Below are positions 42,511-54,300 of a stretch of 64,000 nucleotides of DNA, piece after piece; within the stretch, counting starts at the first letter, position 1, and each line of letters opens with the position of its first letter. A model generated the notes under the pieces. The model saw only the letters and a list, made by a program, of their open reading frames with translations. It had not been told where the DNA came from and did not search any database. The DNA comes from Chrysoperla carnea (Eukaryota > Arthropoda > Insecta > Neuroptera > Chrysopidae), in NCBI RefSeq assembly GCF_905475395.1, contig NC_058338.1, positions 37,454,935-37,518,934 of the forward strand, written 5' to 3'. A program made the position numbers and the translations under genes.

Positions 42511-44615
42511 ATTGATCAGAGATCAAATATTTTCGACTCCGTTCAAAAATATTTCAGTTTAAGTAAATATTTAAAATGAGTTCTGATATCTGATATCAAA
42601 TGTTCTACATAAAACACACAAAATTTCAGTTATTTGGTAACACTTTCGTTTTGGTATCGGCTCATCTTAAGAACCACCAAAAAAGAATGAAATCCATATT
42701 GAAAACATATATTCAGTTCTAGAGTAGTATAACTACTTTCAACGTTTTAATTTCCTAATTATAATTTATTGATTCATATTTTTTTGCATTTGTGTGTAGC
42801 TAACTATTGATGAAGAACATGAAAAATTAAAATGAGAGTTGTGTTTTTATTGCTAGGTGTTGTAGTTTTTTAGTTTTATAAAAAGAATAACAATGCGTGT
42901 TTTAATGTCTTAAAATAGCTTAAGACCTACTTATTTTTTTAAGTAACAAATAACATAATATCAATGTATCTACTACCTACCTACTATATCTTTAAAGTAT
43001 TCCGTTTCAGAAAAAGAAGATTTGGATATTATTAGCAGGGAAAGATGTAGTACCTAGAATTAAAATTTATATTTATATATATAATAATGAAATTAAAAAA
43101 TATATAAGGTATAATGAAAATTTGTTTTCTCTCTCTGTGTTAATGATGCGATAAAAACCTATATTAGCCTACAAAAATTTAGTATTTTTTGGCACTAAGT
43201 ACATGGCAAAACAATTATCTTATAAGGAACGACTTAAAAAACAAAAAAATTACTTGGTGCAAAATATGCATTCCTATGAGAAATCGCGCGCTAATAATGA
43301 TGGTATGGTAAGCATACGAAATTAATAAAATATTATTAGTAATATTTTAATTAGCAAAGAATTTGAATTGTTTTAAGAGTATGTAAGTAATATTCTTAAT
43401 ACTAAAAAAACAATTTTATATCTTTAGATGTCATGGCCAAAAATTTTATTTCAAAACTAATTCTCATGTTTAACAAAATGTTAATGAATTATATAAAGAT
43501 AGTTTTATGATGATTTTATATTTTTAGAATGTTGTACCAATTTATTTAAGTTTGGTTCGTATCAAAAGTTATTTATTCAAGATAGTAATACATTTGGTAT
43601 TCCATTTAAAGATCGATTTAGATTGAACAAACTTTCTAACAAGAAAAAAGCAGGAACATCAAATGATGGATCATTATATCTATCAATAACTATAGTCGTC
43701 TCTGTTCATCAAATGATGGATCTTCGACGAACTCATAATTTAATTAAAATTTTGTTGTTATACCATCGACAACCTTATATTTTTATGGTATTATTATAAA
43801 CTACAAGATTGTTTAAATATTATAGGTAGTTTTTTATCACACTCTAGATTTTTTTATATAGAAATATCCAATTGAAAAGGATAACCTATATTATTCACCA
43901 TTGTTTCAGCCAACTTTGAACGATAAAATAATAGAAAAAGCCCGATGCCCTGGGAATTTTTTGTGATTTTTGGAAACTTTTTTAATCAAAAAATGTATTT
44001 ATAAATTTTTATTGTAATCCCTAGTATTATTCAATCCTTGCATATCTCCTTAAGAAACTCTTGAAAATATAAAAAGGCTTGAACAATTATTCGATGTTAA
44101 TCTCTTGTTGTAGATGCTATGATAGGTTCAATTTCTAAATTTTATCCAAACAATCATTTAACTGAAAGAAAATTAAATGAACAAAAAGATAATTTTTTGT
44201 TAAGTTATAACTTAATTTTATATTAAAAATGTATACAATTGAAAAAATGTGTGATTGACATATTTTTTTTTTTGTATGACTTATAGTTTAGTTACTTTCC
44301 GTGGAATTTAGAGCAAGGAACAATTAAAAAATTTGCACAGATGAAATATTTAGAGCATGTCAATAAATGAGCCAACATCATTTAGTTTTTGCAAACACAT
44401 AATATTTTAATTATGTTATTACAGCATATTCAATTTAATGTTAATTTGTTTTCATTAACAGTACTGATGGAATCAAGCGTTTCCATAATTGAAAATTTGA
44501 TTGGTTGAAAAAAGATTTATATAATAATTTAATACATATGAATAGAATATATTTATGAAGAATTTTAAAGTGATAGTGGTAAACTCTCTTTCAAAAACTA
44601 AAGTTTAATATTTTT
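42511..44615. other. AT-rich stretch with coding-like islands
   Basis: No confident gene. Three short open stretches look exon-like: 43191-43308 (ends in a possible donor ATG|GTAAGC), about 43529-43690 (after TTTTTAG; reads CCTNLFKFGSYQKLF) and about 44113-44215 (after GTTGTAG; reads DAMIGSISKFYPNNHLTERK). I recognise none of them. Confidence 0.35.
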
Positions 44616-44931
44616 TAAGGTAGTACGAACACCAAGACAAATTTAGGCTTGTGGTTGAAATTTATTCGTGCATTATTTTTAACTTTGATGATGAATTTTG
44701 TTATAACTTCATGAATATAGGCGAATAATAAGGGTACAATTTTTCGATATCTACCTTGGTTTTCAAAATATCGAAAGCTAAATAACCAACTTTGAAAATT
44801 ACTTCAAATATCGAAAAATTTTATCCCTACTTTTCATCTTATATTGTCAAGTTATAACATAATTCACCATCAAAATTGAAAAAATATATTTGTTTAATTT
44901 GTGTCCCCACTACTGTGCTCATACATCCTTA
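44616..44931. mobile_element. Palindromic MITE-like element
   Basis: The left end TAAGGTAGTACGAACAC is mirrored by GTGCTCATACATCCTTA at the right. Inner arms with TTTTGTTATAACTTCATGAA and TTTTTCGATAT also pair across a centre near 44770. Flanks read TTAA on both sides, compatible with a TTAA or TA target. No coding capacity. Confidence 0.7.
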
Positions 44932-45483
44932 AATAGTCGAGCACAACGGGTTTTTTTTTGCTGTTTTCAATAATTTTCACCGTCTAGTTTTGGAGAAATC
45001 TATGAAAACATAAAGCAGTATAATAATTTTTATTTCATAAACATTCATCAGTCATTCACAGTCATCTTCAAAAATTCAGATATTTTAAAATTTACCTAAT
45101 TAAATGCTATCAAGATTCATTTAAATGGCTGGAAAAATAAGGAAATTAATTGTATGTCTAATAAAACCATAGATCTAAATAAAAATATTAAATTCATTAA
45201 TTAACATCAACGCAACGTTTAAAAACTATTAATTTATAATTATATTTTCTACAAAAATATAGACTTATACACTATCAACGAAGCTTCGAAGGTCAACGGT
45301 GTGGCATGGGGGATATAAACCCGTTTCATGTCTCCCAGAACATAATTTATGATGTTTAAGAGGTGTTTGTTTTCTTTTGGTCAAATGAGCTAAGATTCGG
45401 AAAACTATGAGATTGAGAATTGTTAACTAGGCGACTCAATGTTATAAAAGAGGATTAATTAATTTTGGGAGGGATGCCTACGG

Positions 45484-45862
45484 GAAAACCGCTTTTTCGA
45501 TATTTTCATGAAACATTTGTAAATTCTCCCCGAATTGAGGTAGAGGGTTGGAAATCGGTATGTATCTCTGTGTCACAAAAAACGTACGAATTTGCATAGA
45601 GATATATATTACAATGTCCGTTTTTTGTAATTGTTAGCGTCAAGAATGTGCCTTTTTGGGGATGCAATTTTCCCAATCTCTTCCCCGTTTTTTATGTCGA
45701 AATATGATGCTTTTTAGCGTTTTTTTTGGTTTTGAACATCTGTATAGTCTCCTCAAATTAAGATTGAGGGTTGAAAAACCGTATGCTAGTTGTGTTAGTA
45801 TAAAGCATGTGCCATTTCAACATTCCAGCCCCTTTAATATATGTTTTCAAAAAGCGGTTTTC
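45484..45862. mobile_element. Element with 14-bp terminal inverted repeats
   Basis: Starts GAAAACCGCTTTTT and ends AAAAAGCGGTTTTC, an exact 14-bp inverted repeat 379 bp apart. Inside, two related blocks with GAGGGTTGGAAATCGGTATG and GAGGGTTGAAAAACCGTATG form a diverged tandem pair. The class is unknown and no target-site duplication is evident. Confidence 0.55.
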
Positions 45863-46216
45863 AATGAAGAGAATCTGTTAATAAGAAGTCTGTAATGAAG
45901 AGGAAATATGACTTTAGTGCTGGAGCTTTGCTGCTCACATTTTTTTTAAATTTTTGCTAATGATGTAATATGATAAGCAAAAATTAGAAAAAGAAGGATA
46001 TATACATAAATATTTTTATATTTGCAATTAAAAAAAATAAATTTTTTTCTATATATTATATGTTCAATGTTTTAATGAATAATCACAATAATACTTAAAT
46101 TTATTTCAAGGATATATTTAATTTTTTTTCACAACTAAACAAGTTTGATGAATACAAAGTAATTGTTTTATAATTTATCATATGTTTGTAAAAAAAAAAC
46201 GCAAAGATTTAACATA

Positions 46217-46364
46217 GGATGTTTAAAAAGTTTTTAAACAGGCACGTTGTGTGTAAGATTTTTTTGTTAAATATCATTTAATAAATTGAAGTTAAAATTT
46301 TGTATTAAATCAAGTTACAATAACCTTACACACAACGCGCCTATATACAAATTTTTTAATCACC
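46217..46364. mobile_element. 148-bp palindromic MITE, TA target
   Basis: The left arm GGATGTTTAAAAAGTTTTTA then GGCACGTTGTGTGTAAG mirrors the right arm, whose complement reads GGTGATTAAAAAATTTG then GGCGCGTTGTGTGTAAGG. TA lies at 46215-46216 and 46365-46366. Confidence 0.7.
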
Positions 46365-46987
46365 TATATATAAAATTTTATTTTTTTTTTTAGTATTATA
46401 ATCGGAGTTTAAACTGAACTTATGATGTTATATGAAAACTGAACTGCTATGAAATGCTGAGCGCAAAGACTTGTTTGTCTTTAAACTTAACATCTGTTAC
46501 CCTTAAGAATTTATCTGTGTGCTTTTTGCTCTTTCAAGAAATTAGTCCTCAGCTCTAGACTATGGTAAACAAATTTTAGCTGTTTATTTTTTTGTTTCTG
46601 AGTAATCCAGTAAAAGGACGGATGGGCGAGTAGACAGGTACACGGATTTGAGATAATAAGAAAATTTATGAATATCACTCCGAAAATCTTTCAACCTATT
46701 TTGTAAACAAATAAGCTTTTATTTAACAAAATGTACTTAAGGTATTTCGATACCAAAAAAAATGAAAATTATTTAATCGTTTATTAAGTCTTTTGTGAAA
46801 AATTCGAACACGGTAACACCCTCGTTTTGCTATCGAAACGCCTAAAATATGTTTTAAATTGGGAACTATTGTTTATTAAACTATTCTGATTTAAAGTATT
46901 AGCATGGCTACGAAATGTCTATTTATAAACTTTGTATATTGCAATTAAAGTTATTTTTTAGTTTCAAGTCCATTTAAAAAAATATAT

Positions 46988-47802
46988 GGGCGTTCTGTTA
47001 TTAACTGCAGATCGTGGGCCTACAGAATAAGCTCATAAAGACGAAGGAAAAAGTCATTTACCAATTTTGGATCTGAGCCCTAATTTGGGCGCTACAGATA
47101 TGACAAAAATTGATAAATTAGTAAATTCACTGGCTATCATTCGATAAACAGTAGCCAATGATAATAAGTAGATATTAATAAATGTCATTTGATAATATTC
47201 AACTAAAGAAGGGGTATGAACTGATTTCAATTGGGTTATATTATTTTGAAAAAAACATTTAAACAAAACTATTATGTTATCTCATTGGCTTGTTCAATTC
47301 CCACTTTTTTTATTATTATATATTTTGCAAGAAAACATTAAATTCTTAGTAAAAAAACAAATAACGTCACAAAGAAGGCGTTTTTTGTTTATTTACGCTA
47401 AATTAAAAAAACTCTTTTTGTGACGTAATTTGTTTTTTTACTAAGAATTTAATGTTTTCTTGCAAAATATATAATAATAAAAAAAGTGGGAATTGAACAA
47501 GCCAATGAGATAACATAATAGTTTTGTTTAAATGTTTTTTTCAAAATAATATAACCCAATTGAAATCAGTTCATACCCCTTCTTTAGTTGAATATTATCA
47601 AATGACATTTATTAATATCTACTTATTATCATTGGCTACTGTTTATCGAATGATAGCCAGTGAATTTACTAATTTATCAATTTTTGTCATATCTGTAGCG
47701 CCCAAATTAGGGCTCAGATCCAAAATTGGTAAATGACTTTTTCCTTCGTCTTTATGAGCTTATTCTGTAGGCCCACGATCTGCAGTTAATAACAGAACGC
47801 CC
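46988..47802. mobile_element. Foldback element, copy 2, near-perfect palindrome
   Basis: Two arms of about 385 bp are mirror images about position 47395 and look essentially identical. The same 70-codon frame occurs at 47054-47266 (minus) and 47524-47736 (plus). The ends are GGGCGTTCTGTTATT; the right flank reads GCCCTGTATA. The loop is ~30 bp (GGCGTTTTTTGTTTATTTAC). The mirrored frames show no known domain and are by-products of the palindrome. Confidence 0.95.
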
Positions 47803-48405
47803 TGTATAATAATTCAATTACTCTACATATTCTACGCGTCCACCATTTTTGTGTAGCATATTTTCGAATATTATTATTTCTTGGCCTCTTACTCTGTGCA
47901 GTAAGAGGCCGAGAAATCACGAAATATGCATAATACTTGGGTATTGTAAATGGGCAGTATTTTAGGCAATACACACACCTCCAACTTGACCTCTAAGATC
48001 GTCTTATTTTAGATTTTAGAAAAAATATATAGAAGTTATTATAGTTCTTATGATTGTCTCAGTTTTTATTTCTTTTGAACAACCTTAGAGATTCTTTTTT
48101 ATCGATCAATCTTCGTCTACTAGACAAGGTGGTTATGGAAGTATATTCTGTAAAGTTTATTTATTTTTATCCATTGTCGTACACTTTGCAGTAGTAAATG
48201 CATAATGCATGCATAGCCAAACAATTTTCTCAATTTAATTCTACATTTCAATCTGCTTATTGTAAGATGACCTTACAAATTCGCCCTTGCAACAGAATTA
48301 TAGCAACACAATTCAAATGAATCATAATACATAGAATACAGAGTGCGGAATAAATGGATATACACTTGTATAAGGCATTATTTCTTTAATGTATCAAAAA
48401 CGATT

Positions 48406-48660
48406 TGATCAGAACGATTCGAAGAACATTTTGAGGGCGGTTTGACAAAGTTTCATAGAAAGCCATATCCCTCGTCATATAGCCACTATAAATATAACAA
48501 ATGTGTAGCTTTAATCGCCCGTAGCTCAAAAACTACTCGTTAAAAACTTTTGTGGCCGTGAGAGCTTTTGATCAGAATGATTCAAAGAACATTTTAGATT
48601 GGGTTAGAAAAAGTTTCACAGAAAGCCATTTTCCTAACTAATATTGCCGGATCCTTTATA
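48406..48660 (+). repeat. Diverged tandem duplication
   Basis: TTTGATCAGAACGATTCGAA... and TTTGATCAGAATGATTCAAA..., about 160 bp apart, both continue through AGAACATTTT, AAAGTTTCA and AGAAAGCCAT. The copies differ at many bases, so the event is old. Confidence 0.65.
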
Positions 48661-51074
48661 TAAAATGTGTATGTATATGTAGAGGTTATGATTTATAAAT
48701 TTAAAGAATATTAAACGCGCAAAATATTTGACGCATGTGCAGAATACTTGAGCAAATCTCTCATCACGCGACTAAAGATTACCGAATGGTTGACGTAAGG
48801 GCTTCCGGGTTAATAACTGTGATCAAATAGGTATAGCAATTGTACATCTACTTTCGCCTCACTCTGTATATGTTATAATACAACTCGAGTGGTATGCGTG
48901 TTGAACAAAATAAAAATAACGAATAAATGTTATGTATACAGTTTTTTTTAAACAATAATATATTATTATATATCAAAGTTAATTGTGTATTACATGTTGG
49001 TTGTGAGGTCATTTAAGTGGGGTTACCAACACTAGACTTAGCAGACTGTATGCCGTCAATATTAATAATATTATAATTTTAACAGCAGCTATCTAACTCA
49101 AAAACCACACTATTTGTGCTTCATAATGTGTTGATGCTATCCAAATAATTGTAATATAAGTATTTAAATGTTGGCAGTAACAAAAATATATATATTCGTT
49201 TACAGTGTGGCTTTTGTAAATGGGGTCACTTGAATATCAATTTCGAATTTGTGTGACTATTGATAACAAATCCTTATCCCAATAATAAGATAAAAATGGT
49301 TATAGCTACCTTTACTCTATGGCTTTGAAATTCGTATATGTATTAGGTATTAATATTCTACCTGCCCTGGGTACTTTTATTTTTCGAATATCCTGTTAAT
49401 TTTCCCAATTTTCATTTTTACACCCAGGTACAGAGGAATAAGAAAAATTTCTATACTCCCAGAGCAGGTAAGAGATGTAAGCAAATTGAAAAGAGATAGA
49501 GAATATACTTGTCCTTGTAGATTGAAGAAAAAAAGAGAATTATTTGAACTTGGTCTTTCATCTAAACGAAAGAAAATTTTTATAAATAAATAGGTACTTG
49601 CCCAAGAAATTTCTTCTCAATTATTGTGCAGTGTTAAAACACACGAAGTTGCGGAATCATTCATTTAGTCTGCAATGTAAAAACTAATATATCTAATTAA
49701 TGTAATGTTTTCTGCGTAGGTCAGTACATAAATAATATTTGTGACAAATTTTGATTGACAAAAAACTATTTTGAACAGTATGTTTTTTTCTATGAATTTC
49801 ATGAACACGTTTTGGCAATAAAATTCAAATACCTTGTTAAAAATAACTTTTTTTATTCTTTTTGATGCAAATTAAAATTTTTAATTATGTTTTTTGTTGC
49901 TATATTTTTCAATTTTCAATTTTTTCGCTATAACTTTTATAGTGAACTTACGATTAAGAATAACTGGCAATTGAAATTTATTCCTCTAAAATGGAACAAA
50001 TTTTTTTTTTAAAATATGAACAGATTTGGCAGAATTTGTATACGAAATTCTCTATCTCTCTATAAATCCATTTTTGAATCTATTTGATTTATAAAAACAT
50101 GTTTCACATTCAACAAAAAATGTTGAATTTTTTATAACGAACAACTTTATAATGCCAAACTTGGTGTCAAAGGCGAGTTCATGTTCTTTACAGTAATCCT
50201 TTTCGAGTTTAGTTTACCATTTTTTCATATCTACCTTAACCTACCAATATATTTCTATTTCTCATTAAAGAGTGGCTAAGGACTACTGCACACATATAAT
50301 TCATTGACATTGTCTTGAGAGCGATTCTATTTTCTACTTTTTTGTTTATTATAAAAAAAGCTAGCGGGTATTTAAAACATTTTATAATGAAATTTTTTAT
50401 TGTAATTCACTAAATTATGATACCAATTACTTAAAAAATTGTCATTGGAACGCATAGGACTTTTAATTTGGTTTCCAACCTTGAAGCACTCAAAACTTAT
50501 TAAAAAATTTAATACAATTGGCAACATTTTATGATAAAATAACTATACTAATAATTAATTAATTTTATAAGTAAAATTAACATCTGTGTAAAAATAATAA
50601 TTAATAATAATTTGAAATGATATTTCAAATATTAAAATATGCTGAATGCCTTGCAAATAATATAATTTATGGTAAATTGTTTTTACAAAATGATGTCAAG
50701 GTTGTGGTGAACTAAGCAGCAAAAGCTATCGAATTATTCTGTACACTTTGCAAATTAGTATTCTTTTACTTTCTAATTTAAATACTAAAAGAGTTAGATT
50801 AAAATCAAATTATATTTATAGAGATCTTTATCGTTATGCAAACACATACATCAATAAACACACACACACCTTGTGTTAAAATACCCTTACGGCAGACTCA
50901 TTTGCTAAATTTGTTATTATACCATTCAAAATTTACAATTAGTGTCTAGAATTGTAAATGAGTTTGTTGCTTAAAAGTCAGGGGCGTATCTACCGCCGTA
51001 TCAATGGTACATATAGGTATCACAGGAGCATATTGATTGCATCTCTATCTTATAATAATTGGTTATAGGGAAAT
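48661..51074. other. Gene-free AT-rich stretch
   Basis: I see no coding exon, RNA gene or clear element. There are poly-T and AT microsatellite tracts and a short (CA)n at about 50855-50870. CAGGGGCGTATCTACCGCC at 50979-50997 resembles a hAT terminus and lies just before the transposase fragment. Confidence 0.4.
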
Positions 51075-51290
51075 ACCATCGATACTTTATTGAAAAATGA
51101 AATCAATAGTAAAATTACATTCTGGGGAGATGTATTGCATCGTATAATTAATGTTACAATTTCTTTAGCAACATGTAATCTACCTTTAAGAGGCTATGAT
51201 TCTGAATCTGGAAATTGTATGTCAATTTTACTTTTACTGTCTAATTATGATCCTATTTTAAAAGAACTTGTTTTAAAACTGATGGGGCTC
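51075..51290 (+). pseudogene. hAT (ZMYM1-like) transposase fragment
   Basis: The translation includes NEINSKITFWGDVLHRIINV, TISLATCNLPLRGYDSESGN and LLLSNYDPILKEL. This is the phenylalanine-tryptophan ... Asn-Leu-Pro-x-Arg-Gly ... Tyr-Asp-Pro-x-Leu-Lys-Glu block typical of ZMYM1/DUF4371-type hAT proteins. Homology stops near 51290, where an unrelated tail continues to 51380. There is no start codon or flanking transposase sequence, so this is a relic. It covers a different, more N-terminal region than the fragment at 36091. Confidence 0.8.
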
Positions 51291-51380
51291 CAAACCTTCA
51301 TTTGGACCCCCCAACTAATTTGTATACAGTGCCCCTCCAAGGTAAGCTATACCACTGTTAAAAGTATAGACAAATTATAA

Positions 51381-54300
51381 CTTGCTGAGACTAAAAATTG
51401 AATTTTTTTTATGGAAAGGTTGAAAATGGTATAAAATTTAGGTCTGCACCTCTATTAAGTGAATATTTTTCGTCATATTTCAAAAGCGAAAAGCGATGCC
51501 TTAGAAATCGATTATCTAGAAAAATAGTGATATACGCTTTATAACAGGTCAAAGGCCGAATTTCTAATTCTATTATTAATGTTCTTTTCATTTACTGAAA
51601 GTTTTATTATTTTAAAAATTTTAATGGATTTTTGTTTATTTGTTTCAGGTTGGTATTCATTTTGACCATAATTAATCAGTGATATAGTAAGTTACAAATA
51701 TTTACATATTTTACTTTACTCAACGAATTAATTTTTCAGAGGATACTTATGTAAAATCAATATTTTCTATTATTATAATAATGTATATTCTGTATTACGG
51801 ATAAATACAGAAAAATAAAATTTATTGAGGCCATGGTATTCTGAAAGCTTATGTTGTTTGCTCAAAGATCAAAAGTTCTACTTAAGCATAAGTATAAAAT
51901 TTTCAGCAAAATTATTCTTATTATTAATTAAGATTTATTTTGTTACAATTAAAATAATTTCCATAAAATTTGGGCCAAGTACGACAAAAATTAATTCACA
52001 ATTCAATTTTGATCTTCGTTGTCATAAATCATATTATTTATTCCTATTCAAATACCAACTTTGCCCCCAGCCCTGTATGCATGAAATTGAATATTCAAAT
52101 TAATTTATTTTTTATGATTTATATGATTTACTCCTTGCAGGCTTTATAATTTCAAGAATAACAATCATTTAAAAGATTTTCTGATAACGGATAATTCAAA
52201 TTAGATTTCTTTTGTGAGAAAATTTGTTGTTGATTGAAATAGGTCACAGTTGAATATTTCTTAGAAAACTTCATCTCAACATAATATTAATGTTTTCTGA
52301 GAAAATATAATTAGTCTTACTCATCAATTATTAACAATTTAATTTAAGTATTTCCCCGGGTACTAATAAAGTCGTTAAACTTACCTAATTTAAATCTATC
52401 AAAATTTGTTAAGGATTTGTTAATATATTAATTTAGTCTTAACTATACCAATTAAATTTTCATGTATGTTGAACTCACAACATTCATAAATAATGTTAAA
52501 GTAAATTAAATCTTGAAAAAACCAATTGATAATGCTAATTGTTTGCTTATTTTATATCCAAAATTTTTTGGGTACAGCAACGGACGTTGAATTCTCATTG
52601 CAAGTTTTAAGTCTTAGTAGGATAGTAAGTAGGTATGTAAGCAATTAGTAAAAGTCTCAGGGCTGGCTATTCGATTTTTGGGAATGAAGAAGAGAGGTGA
52701 ATTAAAAATTTTGGAATAAGGCATATTCATGTTTTTTTTTTTCATTGTTTACACCGTTATAACATGGTAAAAAAAATATAAATACTGTTTACAAATGCTG
52801 TAATTAAATGTGAAAAAATATTTAAAATAGAGAATAATTTTGAGATGTTTAAACGCACTCCTTTTGGCGCTCTCTGTGGATGACGTATTAATATGTGAGC
52901 TGTCAGTTGGTGACAGTTCAATGTACTGTTTACTACAGGTGTAATACCCACGGATGTAGTAATTATAGTATATATCTATGGTAATACCATACAAAATATA
53001 AGTAATTAATACCATACAATATGTCAACAAATCTGACAAGCCACATAATATGACGGCACGTTCGTTTTAGAAATTTGAATTCCTCTCTCTAAATTTGTAC
53101 TTTTATTTGTTAATTTTAAGTAATTAAAATGATATTAATTACTAAAATAATGATTTAGTTCAAATTTCCAGCCAATGAAGCTACGGAAAAAAAAATTTGA
53201 ACCAAATTTAAATTTCATGAATATGCCCTATTTTCGATTAATATTAGTAAAATTAAAATTTTTATAATAAGCCAATTGTAAACCATTATATTAATATTTT
53301 CCAACAATTCTAAAAATTGTTAGATGATATCGAAAAATGAGATCATGTGTACACGTTGTCGAATTTATTTTCATGACACATCATACTTTGTCATCCATCA
53401 TTTAGCTTGACATGATTTTAAAAAATTTTAACGTTTTTTTTTTTGGCAGGTTATGTGCTCGATGATACGTATACAAAATATTAAATTTTCATTTAGGTTC
53501 CGTAGCTAAAGATGTTCGAGCAAATAATATAACAAAACATGGAAATGAAAATATGGGCCTCGCCATTCTATTAATCCTTCTGAAATAAACAAAAACAAAA
53601 GGAAACCAATGAAAATAAGGGCTTCAATTCACCAAACAGCTAAAATAATGCAATACTTTTGGTCATTTTTCAAAATTTGATCACTAGCAGAAAGTGATGA
53701 GCGAGAGATACCAAGACTTAATTTCATATATAGATAGAGTCTTGATTACTATATTGATCCTAGTCTAGAAAAATTTGCAACACCAAGACCAATATTGCAA
53801 GATCGAGACTAATTTTGCTCATCCCTGCTAGAGGAATTAAACCAATTTATTTTCGCTACTTGTTTGTATTCTAGAAGTTCCGCGAAACATTTAGATAAGC
53901 ATATCCTATTTTGTTATAAAATTTGAAGTTTTCGATATAAAGCCTTCTCAATTTTTCCGTCAATAATAATAGCTTTATGTTTCCTTTTCTGCGATATCTC
54001 TGCTTTGCTATCGAACAATTTAAATTTCATAACCCCCTACAAAACCCTAGTATATGTGTATGATAATGACTTGACTGATTTTTATTAATTATTCATTACA
54101 CGAGTATTTTCGTTTGTGTATGTATTGTCGAAACTTTAATGATGAGTTAAGGTACGCATTTGTTGTAATCACTCAAATAGCTAGTAGTATATTACTTACC
54201 ACCAGATGTTTCTTGGATCCAACTGTGAACTGTGTACAGTTGAGGACTCTAACCTCATTTTAAAATGTGAATGACCATTAGATTAATAAATAATTTATAC

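Noticed and set aside
47054-47736. Identical 70-aa proteins on opposite strands
   Set aside because: They are mirror images within the palindromic foldback; no start context, domain or transcript evidence.
50979-52075. Complete hAT element between CAGGGGCGTATC and GCCCCCAGCCCTG
   Set aside because: The two ends match only in CAGGG and the 8-bp flanks (TTAAAAGT and TATGCATG) differ, so they are not a pair.
52749-53039. Hydrophobic 96-codon frame resembling a membrane protein
   Set aside because: It is rich in Tyr/Ile from AT-rich codons, with an overlapping second frame and no recognisable motif.
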